Positions 35,220 through 44,847 are shown, counted from the first letter of the stretch. The stretch is 64,000 nt of DNA from Arthrobacter sp. PAMC 25486 (GCF_000785535.1 NZ_CP007595.1:2440439-2504438); one strand, 5' to 3'. Made by a program: numbers and translations. Notes: generated from the letters alone by a model not told the origin.

Positions 35220-35846
35220 ATGCCACGAATAGCCGCCCCCACGAACGCGGCGCAGCGCGCGCAGACGCAGCGCAAGATCCTCAACGCTTTCGGCGAACTG
35301 TTGTTCACACACGGTTTGCCCGGTCTGACCATGACCGACGTTGCCAGGACAGCCGGCGTGGGAAGAACCGCCGTCTACAACTACTTTGCCGACCTGGAGC
35401 AGCTCCTGGTGGCGTACGCGCTGGATGAAACCGGCAAGTTCGTCATCGAGCTCAAGGCCCGTCTGGAGGGGCGGGAGAATCCCGTCGACCGGCTCGCCGT
35501 GTACGTGCGGGCGCAGCTCGAGGACCTCACCCGACGCCACCTGCCGCCGGGCCCGGCCATGCGTTCGGTGCTCTCACGCGAGTCCTTTGAAAAGCTTGGC
35601 GTGCATGTTGGCGAGCTGAATTCCCTGCTGATGAGCATTCTTCGGGAAGGCATGGAGCAGCGTTTCCTGCCCGAGGCCGATGTGGAGGGGCTGGTGCAGC
35701 TCATTCACGGTTCGCTGACGGCGAGCGCGTCACGGCGCAATTCAGACACCCCTGACGAAGAGCACATCAACGCTGCCGTCCGCTTTATTCAGGCCGGCGT
35801 GGGCGCCTCCTTTGACGCCGACGGGCGCCCGCTGACAGTGTCTTAG
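35220..35846 (+). CDS. TetR family transcriptional regulator
   Basis: A 208-residue regulator. The N-terminal TetR HTH (about 14-60) reads FTHGLPGLTMTDVARTAGVG then RTAVYNYFADLEQLL. The C-terminal ligand-binding domain is not assignable. The ATG at 35220 lacks a Shine-Dalgarno sequence but has a -10 box six bases upstream, suggesting leaderless translation. The inverted TGAC/GTCA repeat at the promoter may be its own operator. Target genes are unknown. Confidence 0.88.
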   Translation: MPRIAAPTNAAQRAQTQRKILNAFGELLFTHGLPGLTMTDVARTAGVGRTAVYNYFADLEQLLVAYALDETGKFVIELKARLEGRENPVDRLAVYVRAQLEDLTRRHLPPGPAMRSVLSRESFEKLGVHVGELNSLLMSILREGMEQRFLPEADVEGLVQLIHGSLTASASRRNSDTPDEEHINAAVRFIQAGVGASFDADGRPLTVS

Positions 35847-35914
35847 CGGCGACACCGCCGCTTGCTGTGCCAGGGTTGACGGCCCAGACCGGGTGCACGG
35901 CGCTGCTGCCGCAG

Positions 35915-35938
35915 GCTAGTCGGCCGGCTAGTCGGCCG
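35915..35938. repeat. 12-bp tandem repeat
   Basis: GCTAGTCGGCCG occurs twice in a row, followed by a degenerate third copy, between convergent TetR and LytR_C genes. No function is evident. Confidence 0.7.
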
Positions 35939-35945
35939 GCTCCGA

Positions 35946-36722
35946 CTACTCGGCCGGGGCAGCGGCCGGCGGACTCAGTCGCGGGCAGGACAGCAGACCC
36001 GGGGTGTGATCCACCTTGGGGACTGCCAGCAGGCCAACAAAGGTGCCCGTCAACACGATGTCGACCGAGCCATCCTTACGGTCATCCTCCACGTACTCCG
36101 TGCTCGACACGTTCTTTTGCAAGGCAAAGGCGGCGGCATGCCCGCCGGGCCCTGACACAATGATGGCCGGCCTTGAATACTTGGTGGTGCCGTTGCCCAC
36201 CGTCTTGACGATGAAACCGCGCTTCTTCAGCTCCTCGGCGACCACCCCCGCCCTGCCCTCGACGCTGCCGGCGTTAAAAACGTTGACGGTGATGGTGTCA
36301 TTGGCGGGATAATCGAGCATTTCGGCCGGGCAGGTTTCCGGGATGGGCGTTGGCTTGCCCGGGCCCAGTTTCAGTTCCATCTCACCGCGCTGGACCATCC
36401 CAGCCAGCACGACACCGGACACCACCAGGGCCAACAGCAATACCAGGACCACGCCGTGGATAATGCGGCGGCGCACGGTACTGCCCGGCAACTCAGGAGT
36501 TTCCGGCGCCGGGAACGCCTCGTCCAGGCCGCTGCTGTCCACGATGTGGTGCCCGCGCCACGACGTGCCGTCCTTGGCTTTTTTGCGTTGCTGGCGCAGT
36601 TCATAGGCGGCATCCTTGGCCTGCCTGCGTTCCTCCCGATCCGCCCTGCGCCGTTGGCCGGCGGTGAGCAGCACCTCGTCTGCGGGCTCCTTTCCGGGAG
36701 TTTCCGCAGGCGGCCTAGTCAT
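35946..36722 (-). CDS. LytR_C domain membrane protein
   Basis: A 258-residue protein. A charged cytoplasmic N-terminus (about 1-85, rich in Arg/Lys/Glu) precedes one membrane helix (about 88-110). A C-terminal LytR_C domain (about 145-230) has ITVNVFNAGSVEGRAGVVAE and LKKRGFIVKTVGNG. The domain is linked to cell-wall assembly proteins of the LCP group. The ATG at 36722 overlaps the end of the upstream small gene by eight bases, so the two are probably co-transcribed, as in many actinobacteria. Confidence 0.85.
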   Translation of the reverse strand: MTRPPAETPGKEPADEVLLTAGQRRRADREERRQAKDAAYELRQQRKKAKDGTSWRGHHIVDSSGLDEAFPAPETPELPGSTVRRRIIHGVVLVLLLALVVSGVVLAGMVQRGEMELKLGPGKPTPIPETCPAEMLDYPANDTITVNVFNAGSVEGRAGVVAEELKKRGFIVKTVGNGTTKYSRPAIIVSGPGGHAAAFALQKNVSSTEYVEDDRKDGSVDIVLTGTFVGLLAVPKVDHTPGLLSCPRLSPPAAAPAE

Positions 36723-37014
36723 CTATCACCAGGACCCGGGCATGCAGGATGGTGCGCTGGTGCAAGGCGGTGCGCACGGCACGGTGTAGGCCGTCTTCCA
36801 GGTACAGCGTGTCGTGCCACTGGACAACATGGGGAAACAGGTCCCCAAAGAAGGTGGAGTCCTCCGCCAGGAGTGCCTCAAGATCCAGCTGTGCCTTGGT
36901 GGTCACGAGGTCGGCGAGCCGGACCTGCCGGGGCGCGACGCCGGCCCAGTCCTTGGGCGTGACGTAGCCATGGTCCGGGTACGGGCGTTTGTCGCCAACA
37001 GCTTTGAAGATCAC
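36715..37014 (-). CDS. Conserved actinobacterial protein, ParB-like motif
   Basis: A 99-residue protein with segments HGYVTPKDWAGVAPRQVRLA, LDLEALLAEDSTFFGDLFPH and LYLEDGLHRAVRTALHQRTI. The D-G-x-H-R-A stretch recalls ParB/Srx-type domains, but no nuclease or CTPase function can be claimed. Proteins like it are commonly found just before LytR_C genes in actinobacteria, which supports a shared envelope-linked role. Start is GTG 37014; the ribosome binding site is poorly spaced, so the true start may differ. Confidence 0.65.
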   Translation of the reverse strand: MIFKAVGDKRPYPDHGYVTPKDWAGVAPRQVRLADLVTTKAQLDLEALLAEDSTFFGDLFPHVVQWHDTLYLEDGLHRAVRTALHQRTILHARVLVIDD

Positions 37015-37132
37015 CTCTTCAGACTAGGGACTGTCTGCGGCTTATGGAACTGCTGTCCACCGAGCCGCGGGGTGTGTTGCGAAAAGGTTATGCAAAATGG
37101 CCCTCAGGAGGCCGGACTGGGAACATGGGTTC

Positions 37133-38017
37133 ATGACTCTCACGCAACCTTCGCTGGCCCTGCTCCTCGATGTGGATGGCCCGCTGGCCAGCCCGGTGAC
37201 CCGCCGCGTCCCGGATGACATCATCACCACCCTGATTGCACTGGTGAACCGCGGCATCCCCGTCGTCTTCAACACGGGCCGTTCCGACGCGTTCATCGCC
37301 GAGCAGCTCATGGTGCCCATGCTCACCGCCGGCCTGCCCGCAGGGTCGGTTGTCCACGCGATCTGTGAAAAAGGCGCCGTCTGGTTCAGCTTCACCGCCG
37401 ATGGCCCCGGCCCCATCCATGTCGATGCGGACCTGGCCATGCCCGCCGCCTATGGTGACGACATCCGCGCCCTCGTCACCCGGTCCTACGCCGGGCATAT
37501 GTTCTTTGACGAGACGAAGAGGGCCATGGTCTCCGTGGAGCAGCACATTGACGTTGGCAGTGCCAGCTACCTGGCCGAGCAGTTAAAGTTCGACGCCGAT
37601 GCGCTGGCTTTGCTGGCCACGCACGACTTGGGTGCCGTCCGCCTTGAACATCGCGCCCCGGCGTCGGCGGGCACCATCGATTACCGGGTGGACCCGTCGA
37701 TCATTTCCACCGACATTGAATCGGTGCGCCTCGGCAAGGACCTTGGTGCCAGTCGCGCCGTTGAACTCCTGGCCGCCCAGGGCATTGTGCCGCAGGCGTG
37801 GCGCACCGTGGGTGATTCCCGCACTGACTACGCCATGGCCGACTGGTTGCACCACCAGGACCACTCCGTGGAGCACGTTGATGTCCGCCCCGCAGAAGGC
37901 GTCCCGTCCAAGCCCTATCCGATCCGGACCGCAGGCGATCTGGGCTTGGGCGAGGACGTCATCAACGACTTCTCCGGCGGCGCCTTCCTGAAATCATGGC
38001 TGGACACCCTGGACTAA
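37133..38017 (+). CDS. HAD superfamily hydrolase
   Basis: A 294-residue HAD family phosphatase. Motif I is LLLDVDGPL (nucleophile Asp near residue 12), motif II includes FNTGRSD, and the later acidic motif is RTVGDSRTDYAMADWL, as in Cof-type phosphatases. Substrate is not predictable. ATG 37133 is preferred for a normal N-terminus; ATG 37097 (AAAGG upstream) would add 12 residues. It precedes a short tandem-repeat region and the convergent glutathione peroxidase. Confidence 0.8.
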   Translation: MTLTQPSLALLLDVDGPLASPVTRRVPDDIITTLIALVNRGIPVVFNTGRSDAFIAEQLMVPMLTAGLPAGSVVHAICEKGAVWFSFTADGPGPIHVDADLAMPAAYGDDIRALVTRSYAGHMFFDETKRAMVSVEQHIDVGSASYLAEQLKFDADALALLATHDLGAVRLEHRAPASAGTIDYRVDPSIISTDIESVRLGKDLGASRAVELLAAQGIVPQAWRTVGDSRTDYAMADWLHHQDHSVEHVDVRPAEGVPSKPYPIRTAGDLGLGEDVINDFSGGAFLKSWLDTLD

Positions 38018-38041
38018 GTCACACACACCCACCAACCCGAC

Positions 38042-38123
38042 GCTCGCTCACATAAGGGGCCATTTCGGGGAACCCTCACTCACATAACGGGGCATTTCGG
38101 GGAACGCTCGCTCACATCGCGGG
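38042..38123. repeat. 32-bp tandem repeat array, 2.5 copies
   Basis: Units at 38042-38073 and 38074-38105, and a partial third from 38106, share CTCACATAA…GGGGAAC and differ by a few bases. Each unit contains ATTTCGGGGAAC. It fills the gap between the HAD and glutathione peroxidase genes. Its role is unknown. Confidence 0.75.
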
Positions 38124-38128
38124 TCTCA

Positions 38129-38608
<480 letters not shown>

Positions 38609-38755
38609 CAGCCGAGTCTAGCCCCGCCGGTCCGGCGCGGGCTGGCACAGGAAATGACACCGACCCCGCTTTTGGAGCCCGGGATCCCGGCGTCAGAAAG
38701 TGGGATCGGGCTCAGAAGTGTGGCGATACCTCTGTCGATACACTGATTAACAAAA

Positions 38756-38793
38756 AACACCCTCTCCCTTGACTGCTCAAGGGAGAGGGTGTT
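38756..38793 (-). terminator. Rho-independent terminator after tRNA-Ser
   Basis: A perfect 15-base stem (38756-38770 with 38779-38793), an 8-base loop and a run of T on the minus strand (complement of 38752-38757) lie three bases beyond the tRNA 3' end. Confidence 0.85.
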
Positions 38794-38795
38794 GC

Positions 38796-38883
38796 TGGCG
38801 GAGGATGGGGGATTTGAACCCCCGAGGGCGTTAACCCAACACGCGTTCCAGGCGTGCGCCATAGGCCGCTAGGCGAATCCTCC
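38796..38883 (-). tRNA. tRNA-Ser(GGA)
   Basis: An 88-nt gene on the minus strand. The acceptor GGAGGAT pairs with ATCCTCC, and there is a discriminator G and an encoded CCA. The anticodon loop CTGGAAC gives anticodon GGA, which reads UCC/UCU serine codons. The long variable arm is typical of class II tRNAs, and the T-loop GTTCAAATC is canonical. Confidence 0.95.
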
Positions 38884-39243
38884 AGCTTGCCGTGCAAAAC
38901 ACGGCAGGTTCAAGAGTACCTGACAATGTGCCCAACTCACGAATCGGCACGCCCCCACGTGACGCAGGCCATGAATTTGACTGTCAGATGGACTAACTCA
39001 CTGCAGGAAATAAGGGCAGCACGGCCCCGTTCAAGCCCTACCACCCTTACATCCCCTCGCAGTCAACGCCCGTGGCGGACCGTGTGAGGAAGTGGCCGCC
39101 AAGGCGGCCAAATGTCGCAGACAGCAGTGCTCCCGCCGCCTCTACAACACCCGCAACTTTACAACAACGCCAAGTTTTACCGGCTACTCCACGGCGCAAA
39201 CGCTCATAATTGAGCCAAAAGGACAGTCTTCGGGAGAAGTGCT
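38884..39243. other. Intergenic region, tRNA promoter side
   Basis: This 360-base stretch contains no convincing gene. The tRNA-Ser promoter should lie at its left end on the minus strand. A perfect 8-base hairpin (39093-39100 with 39103-39110, AA loop) lies about 130 bases beyond the end of the DUF2516 gene, which is too far for a clear terminator. Confidence 0.5.
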
Positions 39244-39456
39244 TCAGTGCCCTGCCCGCATGGCCAGTGCCGCCGTGACGAACCCCGCAAGGGCAAAGCC
39301 GGCCGCCATGATCCACATGAAGAACTGTTGGCCGGAATGCCGGTGGACGCGCTGGCTGGTGTTGGTGGAAAAGACCTCGCTGCGCATGAGCGCCGTAAGC
39401 GCCAGGCCGATGGCCAGCACCCAAAACAGCCATTGAAAAAGTCCGTAGCTCAACAT
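39244..39456 (-). CDS. DUF2516 family membrane protein
   Basis: A 70-residue protein with two hydrophobic helices (about 3-22 and 40-60) and a short loop containing STNTSQRVHRHSGQQFF. It matches small DUF2516 membrane proteins of actinobacteria, though it is shorter than many members. ATG 39456 is chosen over GTG 39465, which sits right on GAGGAG. Function is unknown. Confidence 0.7.
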   Translation of the reverse strand: MLSYGLFQWLFWVLAIGLALTALMRSEVFSTNTSQRVHRHSGQQFFMWIMAAGFALAGFVTAALAMRAGH

Positions 39457-39671
39457 GACGACCACTCCTCAGTGGCCCGGGCAGCGCAGAGGCCTGGGCG
39501 CCGCGGGGACCTGCTTGGCAATAGCTTCAATGCCCCATGTGGCGAACGTATCATTCCCGACGAGAAATTGATATGGTCCCGCATGGCCCGGGCGTGCAGC
39601 CGCGGGCGCGAATTCCAGCCGGCCCGCCGGAGGATTCGCACGCATCGCGACTGTCGGGTAAGCTGTTTTTC

Positions 39672-39757
39672 GGCCCCTCATGTGGCGTCACCCTGTGAAC
39701 TCCCCCAGGACCGGAAGGTAGCAAGGGTAAGCGGGCTCTGGCGGGTGCATGGGGGGT
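39672..39757 (+). ncRNA. ffs: Signal recognition particle RNA (4.5S-type)
   Basis: The domain IV core CAGGACCGGAAGGTAGCAAG and GGGTAAGCGGGCTCTGG is present with its GGAA tetraloop. The flanks (CCCCTCATGTGGCG with CGGGTGCATGGGG) pair into a long hairpin. It guides membrane proteins to FtsY with Ffh. It lies just before dnaX, as in most actinobacteria. Ends are estimated from base pairing. Confidence 0.93.
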
Positions 39758-39835
39758 CTTTACTTATCCCCAGATGTGCCTGAATTTGGGCATCTATGCG
39801 GCATTTTGTCAGGCGGATTAGATAGGGTCTAACTT

Positions 39836-42800
39836 GTGAGCGCACCAACAGCCCTGTATCGCCGGTATCGTCCGGATTCCTTCGCCACCGTGATTGGCCA
39901 AGAGCACGTCACGGCGCCACTCATGGCTGCTCTGGAAAAGAACCGCGTCAATCATGCCTACCTCTTCTCAGGCCCCCGCGGCTGCGGCAAAACAACCTCT
40001 GCACGCATCCTTGCCCGCTGCCTGAACTGCGCCAAGGGCCCCACCTCGCACCCCTGCGGCGAGTGCGACAGCTGCGTCGAATTGGCTCGCGGCGGCACCG
40101 GCTCACTGGACGTCATCGAAATTGACGCCGCCAGCCACGGTGGTGTTGACGACGCCCGAGACCTGCGCGAACGCGCCACCTTTGCCCCCATTCGAGACCG
40201 CTACAAAATTTTCATCATTGATGAGGCCCACATGGTCACCTCAGCCGGCTTCAACGCCCTGCTGAAAATCGTGGAAGAACCGCCGGAGCACATCAAGTTC
40301 ATCTTTGCCACCACCGAGCCGGACAAGGTCATTGGCACCATCCGCTCCCGCACCCACCACTACCCCTTCCGGCTGGTGCCGCCGGAGCCGCTCATGGCTT
40401 ATTTGGCACAATTGTGCGAACAGGAGGGTGTTGCGGTTGCCCCCGGCGTTCTCTCGCTCGTGGTGCGCGCCGGTGGCGGCTCTGTCCGCGACTCCCTCTC
40501 TGTTCTCGACCAGCTCATGGCAGGCGCCGGCGAGTCCGGCCTTGACTACGACCTAGCCGTCGACCTGCTCGGTTACACCCATTCCTCACTGCTTGACGAC
40601 GTCGTTGAGGCCCTCGCCGCGGCGGACTCCGCCACCGTTTTCAAGTCGGTGGACAGGGTCATCCAGACCGGCCACGATCCCCGCCGCTTCGTCGAGGACC
40701 TGCTTGAACGCTTCCGTGACCTCATCATTGTCCAGGCCATGCCGGAAAGCGCGCACGCCATTTTGCGCGGCACCCCCGATGAGCTCATCGCCCGCATGCA
40801 GACACAAGCCGCTCAGCTCGGTGCCGCCGAATTGTCCCGCGCAGCCGACGTCACCAACGCCGCCTTTAATGAAATGACAGGCGCCTCCTCGCCCCGCCTG
40901 CACCTTGAATTGCTCGGTGCCCGCCTGCTCCTGCCCGGCGCCGACGCCTCCGCCCGCGGCATGGCCACACGCCTCGACCAGCTCGAACGCCGCCTTAACT
41001 ACTCCGGCACGCCCGTCGCCCCGGCCGGCAATGCCCCCCCCGCCCCCGCCGCAGCTGAACCTTCTTCCCCCACCCAAAGCACGACGGCGGCCCCCGCCGA
41101 TTCTGCCGGCGGCACCTCCGGCGGTGGTTTGGCTGCCGTACGGGCCCAGTTGGCGCGCGCCAAGGAAGCTGCCGGCGCTGAAGTCACCGCACGCCATGCC
41201 CCCGGGGGTTCAAATCCCCCCTCCTCCGCTGCGGAACAGGCCCCGGTTGCCTCGGCTGAACAAGCACCCGAAGCACCAGTGTCCGCCACGGCCCCAGTTC
41301 AATCCCCGGCAGCTGCTCCGCCAGCATCCGAGGCACCAGATGCTCGGACGGCTGCAGCCGAGCCCGCCCCGAACCAGCCTGTTGCACCATCAGGCCGGTC
41401 TTGGGATGACCTGCCCACTCCGTCAGGGACTCCGTCGGATGCTCCATCGGGCACTGCGCAGGCAATGCCGGCACAGGACCAGTCCCTCCAGCAGCAGGCA
41501 CCCCAACAGGCTGCAGTTCAGCAGCCCGCGCCTCAACAACAGGCGCCGGCTGCCAGCCATGCCCCAACTTCCTCGGGCATCGAAGTCATCCGCCGCGCCT
41601 GGCCGGAAGTCCTTGGCTCGCTGCGAAACATTCGCATGGCCTCATGGGTCATCGTGAACCAAAACGTCGTGCCTCAAACGTTCGACGGCCAGGAATTGCG
41701 GGTCGGTCTCCCCTCGACGGGATTGATCAGCGCGTTCAGCAACGGCGGGCATTTGCAGAACCTGCAACAGGCCATCAATGAAGTCCTGGGCCTGACCATT
41801 TCGATCCTGCCCGTTGACGGCGAAGCTCCGAAAGCGAGCGCTGAACCAAACCCAAAAGTACGAACTGGTAACCCTTCGCCCCAACGCGAAGGGAACAACG
41901 GCCATGCCGCCCTCCAGCCGGCACGGAGCAACAATGCCGCGGCAGTAGCTGCGCCAGCCCAAGTAACGTCTCAGCAAGCAACTTCCCAGCAGACACCGCC
42001 GGCCCAGGCAGCACCGGACCAGGCAGCGAATCAGCCAGCGCCGGCAGCGGCTCAAGCAGCACCAGCCCGCGCCCAGGCCGCACCAGCACCTACACCTACA
42101 CCTGCACCTGCACCTCAGATCGCAGCCCAGCAGACCGCGGCTGAAACCGTTGCACCCCAAAACACTGCCGCCCAGGCAGCTTCCCAGCATGCGGCGCCCT
42201 CGCCACAGCAGGGCGCTGCCAACCCGCAGGCGTCGTGGGACGGTCCTGCCGAACCCAGCGATTCATGGGGCGAACCGTACGCGGACCCATATGCGGGCGA
42301 GGAGCCCTACCCCGCTGAGGACGCCTACACAGCCGAGGACCCCTACGCGTCCGTTCCTCCACATGGCGACATTGCGCCAGCCCATGGCACGCCTAGAAGT
42401 CCCGCTGCACCGAGTGCACCGATGGTTCACACACCGCCCAAGGTGTCCCCCATTGCTGCATGGACCACCGGCTGGGATGCCCCCGTTGCAGCAGCTGTTG
42501 TCGCAGCGCCCGCAGCGCCGGAATCTCCCCGCCGCAGCGAACTGCTGGCGCAGCAAATCGCGGCCCAGGAGAATCAGCCGGGCAACCAGCAACCGGCACC
42601 CCAGGACTGGGGCGTTTCCCTGGGTCAGGGCAGCCGGACTGCCGTGGCCGACCCCGGTTGGGGCAGCATCTCCAACGCACCCGATTGGGCACAGGACGGC
42701 CCTGCCACGGACAACATTTCAGACAGCGCGCCCGGCACCCCCTCAGCTGCCACACCAGGAGAAGCTTCTGGCGCACCGTCCAGCGCAACGCCAGGCGTAA

Positions 42801-43207
42801 TCGCTGAATCCGCCACAGGCACCATGCCGGCGGCAGATGATGTACCTTTCAATGCCGCCCTGCCTGTGGCCGGACAGCCCCTGGGCGCGTCTGCCGCGTA
42901 CCCAACCCCGGCGGCGATGCTGGCGCCAGCACCATCAGAGGCTGCGGTCCAGGAGCAGGAGGGTCCGGCGTCGGGCATGGAACCAGGCGAAAAGCTGACC
43001 ATGTACCAGCGACTGTCCAACAGCTCCGAGGCTCAGGCTGGGCGCGCCAAGGCTCCGGCCACCTCGGCGCAAACACCCTATGTGGAGGACGTGCCGAGCC
43101 CGGACGACGTCACCATTGAGGAGTCCGGGGTGGTGGGCCAGGCCGCCGTCGAGCGTATTCTGGGCGGAGTGCTGATCGAAGAGCGCTCCCTGAACCCGAA
43201 CAGCTGA
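39836..43207 (+). CDS. dnaX: DNA polymerase III subunit gamma/tau
   Basis: A 1123-residue clamp-loader ATPase. The N-terminal AAA+ module has Walker A SGPRGCGKTTSARI, a Cys-rich zinc-binding loop (CLNC…CGECDSC), DEAH and the sensor TTEPDKVIGTIRSR. The ATP/clamp-loading part ends near residue 370. The remaining ~750 residues are mostly Ala/Pro/Gln-rich and disordered, with an embedded tau-type segment (SGIEVIRRAWPEVLGSLRNI), so the protein is longer than E. coli DnaX (643). Start GTG 39836. An in-frame tRNA-Ser-like stretch occurs at 41203-41229. It is followed by recR, as is usual. Confidence 0.95.
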   Translation: MSAPTALYRRYRPDSFATVIGQEHVTAPLMAALEKNRVNHAYLFSGPRGCGKTTSARILARCLNCAKGPTSHPCGECDSCVELARGGTGSLDVIEIDAASHGGVDDARDLRERATFAPIRDRYKIFIIDEAHMVTSAGFNALLKIVEEPPEHIKFIFATTEPDKVIGTIRSRTHHYPFRLVPPEPLMAYLAQLCEQEGVAVAPGVLSLVVRAGGGSVRDSLSVLDQLMAGAGESGLDYDLAVDLLGYTHSSLLDDVVEALAAADSATVFKSVDRVIQTGHDPRRFVEDLLERFRDLIIVQAMPESAHAILRGTPDELIARMQTQAAQLGAAELSRAADVTNAAFNEMTGASSPRLHLELLGARLLLPGADASARGMATRLDQLERRLNYSGTPVAPAGNAPPAPAAAEPSSPTQSTTAAPADSAGGTSGGGLAAVRAQLARAKEAAGAEVTARHAPGGSNPPSSAAEQAPVASAEQAPEAPVSATAPVQSPAAAPPASEAPDARTAAAEPAPNQPVAPSGRSWDDLPTPSGTPSDAPSGTAQAMPAQDQSLQQQAPQQAAVQQPAPQQQAPAASHAPTSSGIEVIRRAWPEVLGSLRNIRMASWVIVNQNVVPQTFDGQELRVGLPSTGLISAFSNGGHLQNLQQAINEVLGLTISILPVDGEAPKASAEPNPKVRTGNPSPQREGNNGHAALQPARSNNAAAVAAPAQVTSQQATSQQTPPAQAAPDQAANQPAPAAAQAAPARAQAAPAPTPTPAPAPQIAAQQTAAETVAPQNTAAQAASQHAAPSPQQGAANPQASWDGPAEPSDSWGEPYADPYAGEEPYPAEDAYTAEDPYASVPPHGDIAPAHGTPRSPAAPSAPMVHTPPKVSPIAAWTTGWDAPVAAAVVAAPAAPESPRRSELLAQQIAAQENQPGNQQPAPQDWGVSLGQGSRTAVADPGWGSISNAPDWAQDGPATDNISDSAPGTPSAATPGEASGAPSSATPGVIAESATGTMPAADDVPFNAALPVAGQPLGASAAYPTPAAMLAPAPSEAAVQEQEGPASGMEPGEKLTMYQRLSNSSEAQAGRAKAPATSAQTPYVEDVPSPDDVTIEESGVVGQAAVERILGGVLIEERSLNPNS
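41203..41229 (+). other. tRNA-Ser 3'-end-like sequence inside dnaX
   Basis: These 27 bases match the T-arm and acceptor end of tRNA-Ser(GGA) (minus-strand gene at 38796-38883) at 26 positions, on the opposite strand. They are translated in frame as part of APGGSNPPSSAA in the low-complexity region. It could be a tRNA-derived insertion or attachment-site scar. Confidence 0.7.
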
Positions 43208-43252
43208 GCCACCCGGCCGGCACCATTTTTGAACCCATAGACAAGAGGCAAA

Positions 43253-43852
43253 GTGTACGAAGGAGCAGTTCAGGAGCTCATTGATGAGCTGGGGCGCCTG
43301 CCCGGAATCGGGCCAAAATCCGCGCAGCGTCTTGCCTTCCACATCCTGGAAGCAGACACGGACGACATGAAACGCCTGGTCAGGGCCATTGTCACCGTCA
43401 AGGAACGGGTGAAATTCTGCACCGTCTGCTTCAACGTCACCGAGGCGGAACTGTGCAATATCTGCCGCGATGAGCGCCGCGACCCCACCGTCATCTGCGT
43501 CGTCGAAGAATCCAAGGATGTCCTCGCGGTGGAGCGCACGCGCGCCTTCCGCGGCCGCTACCACGTCCTCGGCGGCGCCATTAATCCGATCGCCGGCATC
43601 GGCCCCGACCAGCTGCGCATCCGTGAACTGCTCACCCGTCTGAACGACGACACGATCCAGGAAATCATCCTCGCCACTGACCCCAACCTCGAGGGGGAAG
43701 CCACCGCCACGTACCTCTCGCGCATGCTGAAAACCCTCGGCATCACCGTGACCCGCCTGGCCTCGGGCCTGCCCGTGGGCGGCGACTTGGAATACGCCGA
43801 CGAGGTCACCCTGGGCCGCGCCTTCGAGGGCCGCCGCAACGCCCTCACTTAA
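43253..43852 (+). CDS. recR: Recombination mediator protein RecR
   Basis: A 199-residue DNA repair protein that helps RecF and RecO load RecA. It shows the helix-hairpin-helix ([17 protein letters not shown]), a four-cysteine zinc motif ([16 protein letters not shown]), a Toprim domain with [12 protein letters not shown], and the C-terminal [19 protein letters not shown]. Length is standard. GTG 43253 has AGAGG five bases before it. It lies 45 bases after dnaX. Confidence 0.96.
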   Translation: MYEGAVQELIDELGRLPGIGPKSAQRLAFHILEADTDDMKRLVRAIVTVKERVKFCTVCFNVTEAELCNICRDERRDPTVICVVEESKDVLAVERTRAFRGRYHVLGGAINPIAGIGPDQLRIRELLTRLNDDTIQEIILATDPNLEGEATATYLSRMLKTLGITVTRLASGLPVGGDLEYADEVTLGRAFEGRRNALT

Positions 43853-43888
43853 AGATGCTTATTTAGCGCAACCATATTAATATACGAC

Positions 43889-43902
43889 GCCGGGTGCCCG
43901 GC
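43889..43902 (+). terminator. GC hairpin after recR
   Basis: GCCGGG and CCCGGC pair around a TG loop and TTTA follows, within a 20-mer nearly identical to the hairpin at 32063-32082. Probable terminator of the dnaX-recR unit. Confidence 0.6.
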
Positions 43903-43915
43903 TTTAGCGTCCGCC

Positions 43916-44749
43916 TTACCCGGCGTTGGCGATGAGTTGGGCGAGGCGCTCCTTGGTGGGGGTCCCAGCGGTGGGAACATACATCACAAAGTGCAGTTCG
44001 GGCACGTCCGAGGGCACCAACCGGTGCTGCTCAAACGTCAGCTCGCCCACGGTCGGGTGGATGAATATGCGCTGCCGGGAGGCGAATCCCAGCACACCTC
44101 GTTCGGCCCAGATGCCGGCAAATTCCGGGCTTGCTGCAGAAAGGCTGTCGACGAGTTCGGTGTGCGCTGCCGAGCCGAGCCGAGGGCCGGCCTCGGAACG
44201 GAATTCAGCCACGAAGTACCGTGACGTCAGCTCCCAGTCGGGCAGCATTTGGCGCAGCTGCGGGTCGGTGAAGACGAGCCGGAGCAGGTTCCGCTCCGCC
44301 GGGACAATCTCTGCGATGCGTGAATACAGAGCCTGGTAGGGGCTGTTCCAGCCAGCAATTCTCCAGTCGGGAGCCACGGCAAAGGCCGGAAAGTCCACGG
44401 CATCCATGAGCGCCTGCAGGTGTGGCGGCACATCCTCCAAGGTGGCCGTGCCGCCGGCCAGCACCGCACCGTGGCCGCCCAAGGCAAGCACATAAGCCTG
44501 CTCGGCGGCGCTGAGCCGCAGCACCCTGCCAATGGATTCCAGCACCTGGCGGGAGGCGTTGATGTCCCGCCCCTGCTCCAGCCACGTGTACCAGGTGACG
44601 CTGACGGCGGAGAAGGCAGCCACCTCTTCCCTGCGTAGTCCCATGATCCGGCGCCGGCCTATGGGAGGCAGCCCGTGGTCCGCACGAAGCAACCCCGCAC
44701 GGCGGTCGCGGAGAAACTGGCCCAGCTCACGCCGTCGTTCTTCATTCAT
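43916..44749 (-). CDS. MmyB-like XRE transcriptional regulator
   Basis: A 277-residue regulator. An N-terminal HTH (about 5-75) includes GLRREEVAAFSAVSVTWYTW and LEQGRDINASRQVLESIG. The C-terminal domain (about 95-265) has the MmyB-like ligand-binding pattern with AGWNSPYQALYSRI. ATG 44749 matches the family start; the frame continues upstream but without a ribosome binding site. It is divergent from ilvD. Confidence 0.85.
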   Translation of the reverse strand: MNEERRRELGQFLRDRRAGLLRADHGLPPIGRRRIMGLRREEVAAFSAVSVTWYTWLEQGRDINASRQVLESIGRVLRLSAAEQAYVLALGGHGAVLAGGTATLEDVPPHLQALMDAVDFPAFAVAPDWRIAGWNSPYQALYSRIAEIVPAERNLLRLVFTDPQLRQMLPDWELTSRYFVAEFRSEAGPRLGSAAHTELVDSLSAASPEFAGIWAERGVLGFASRQRIFIHPTVGELTFEQHRLVPSDVPELHFVMYVPTAGTPTKERLAQLIANAG

Positions 44750-44808
44750 TTCACCAAATCTAGCACTGCCACTACTAGTATTGACGCCGTCTCCGCGGCG
44801 CACCCAAA

Positions 44809-44838
44809 ATGCTGGTTGAGCGCCCTGAATGCTGGTTA
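44809..44838 (+). promoter_or_regulatory. Direct repeat in the ilvD upstream region
   Basis: AATGCTGGTT occurs at 44809-44818 and 44829-44838, twenty bases apart (two helical turns), just before the ilvD start codon at 44848. It may be a regulator site; it would overlap the translation start region. Confidence 0.4.
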
Positions 44839-44847
44839 GCTTGTTCC

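Noticed and set aside
41000..43200. Long open frames on the minus strand opposite the dnaX tail
   Set aside because: They are side effects of the Ala/Pro-rich GC-biased dnaX sequence; no ribosome binding sites or family motifs.
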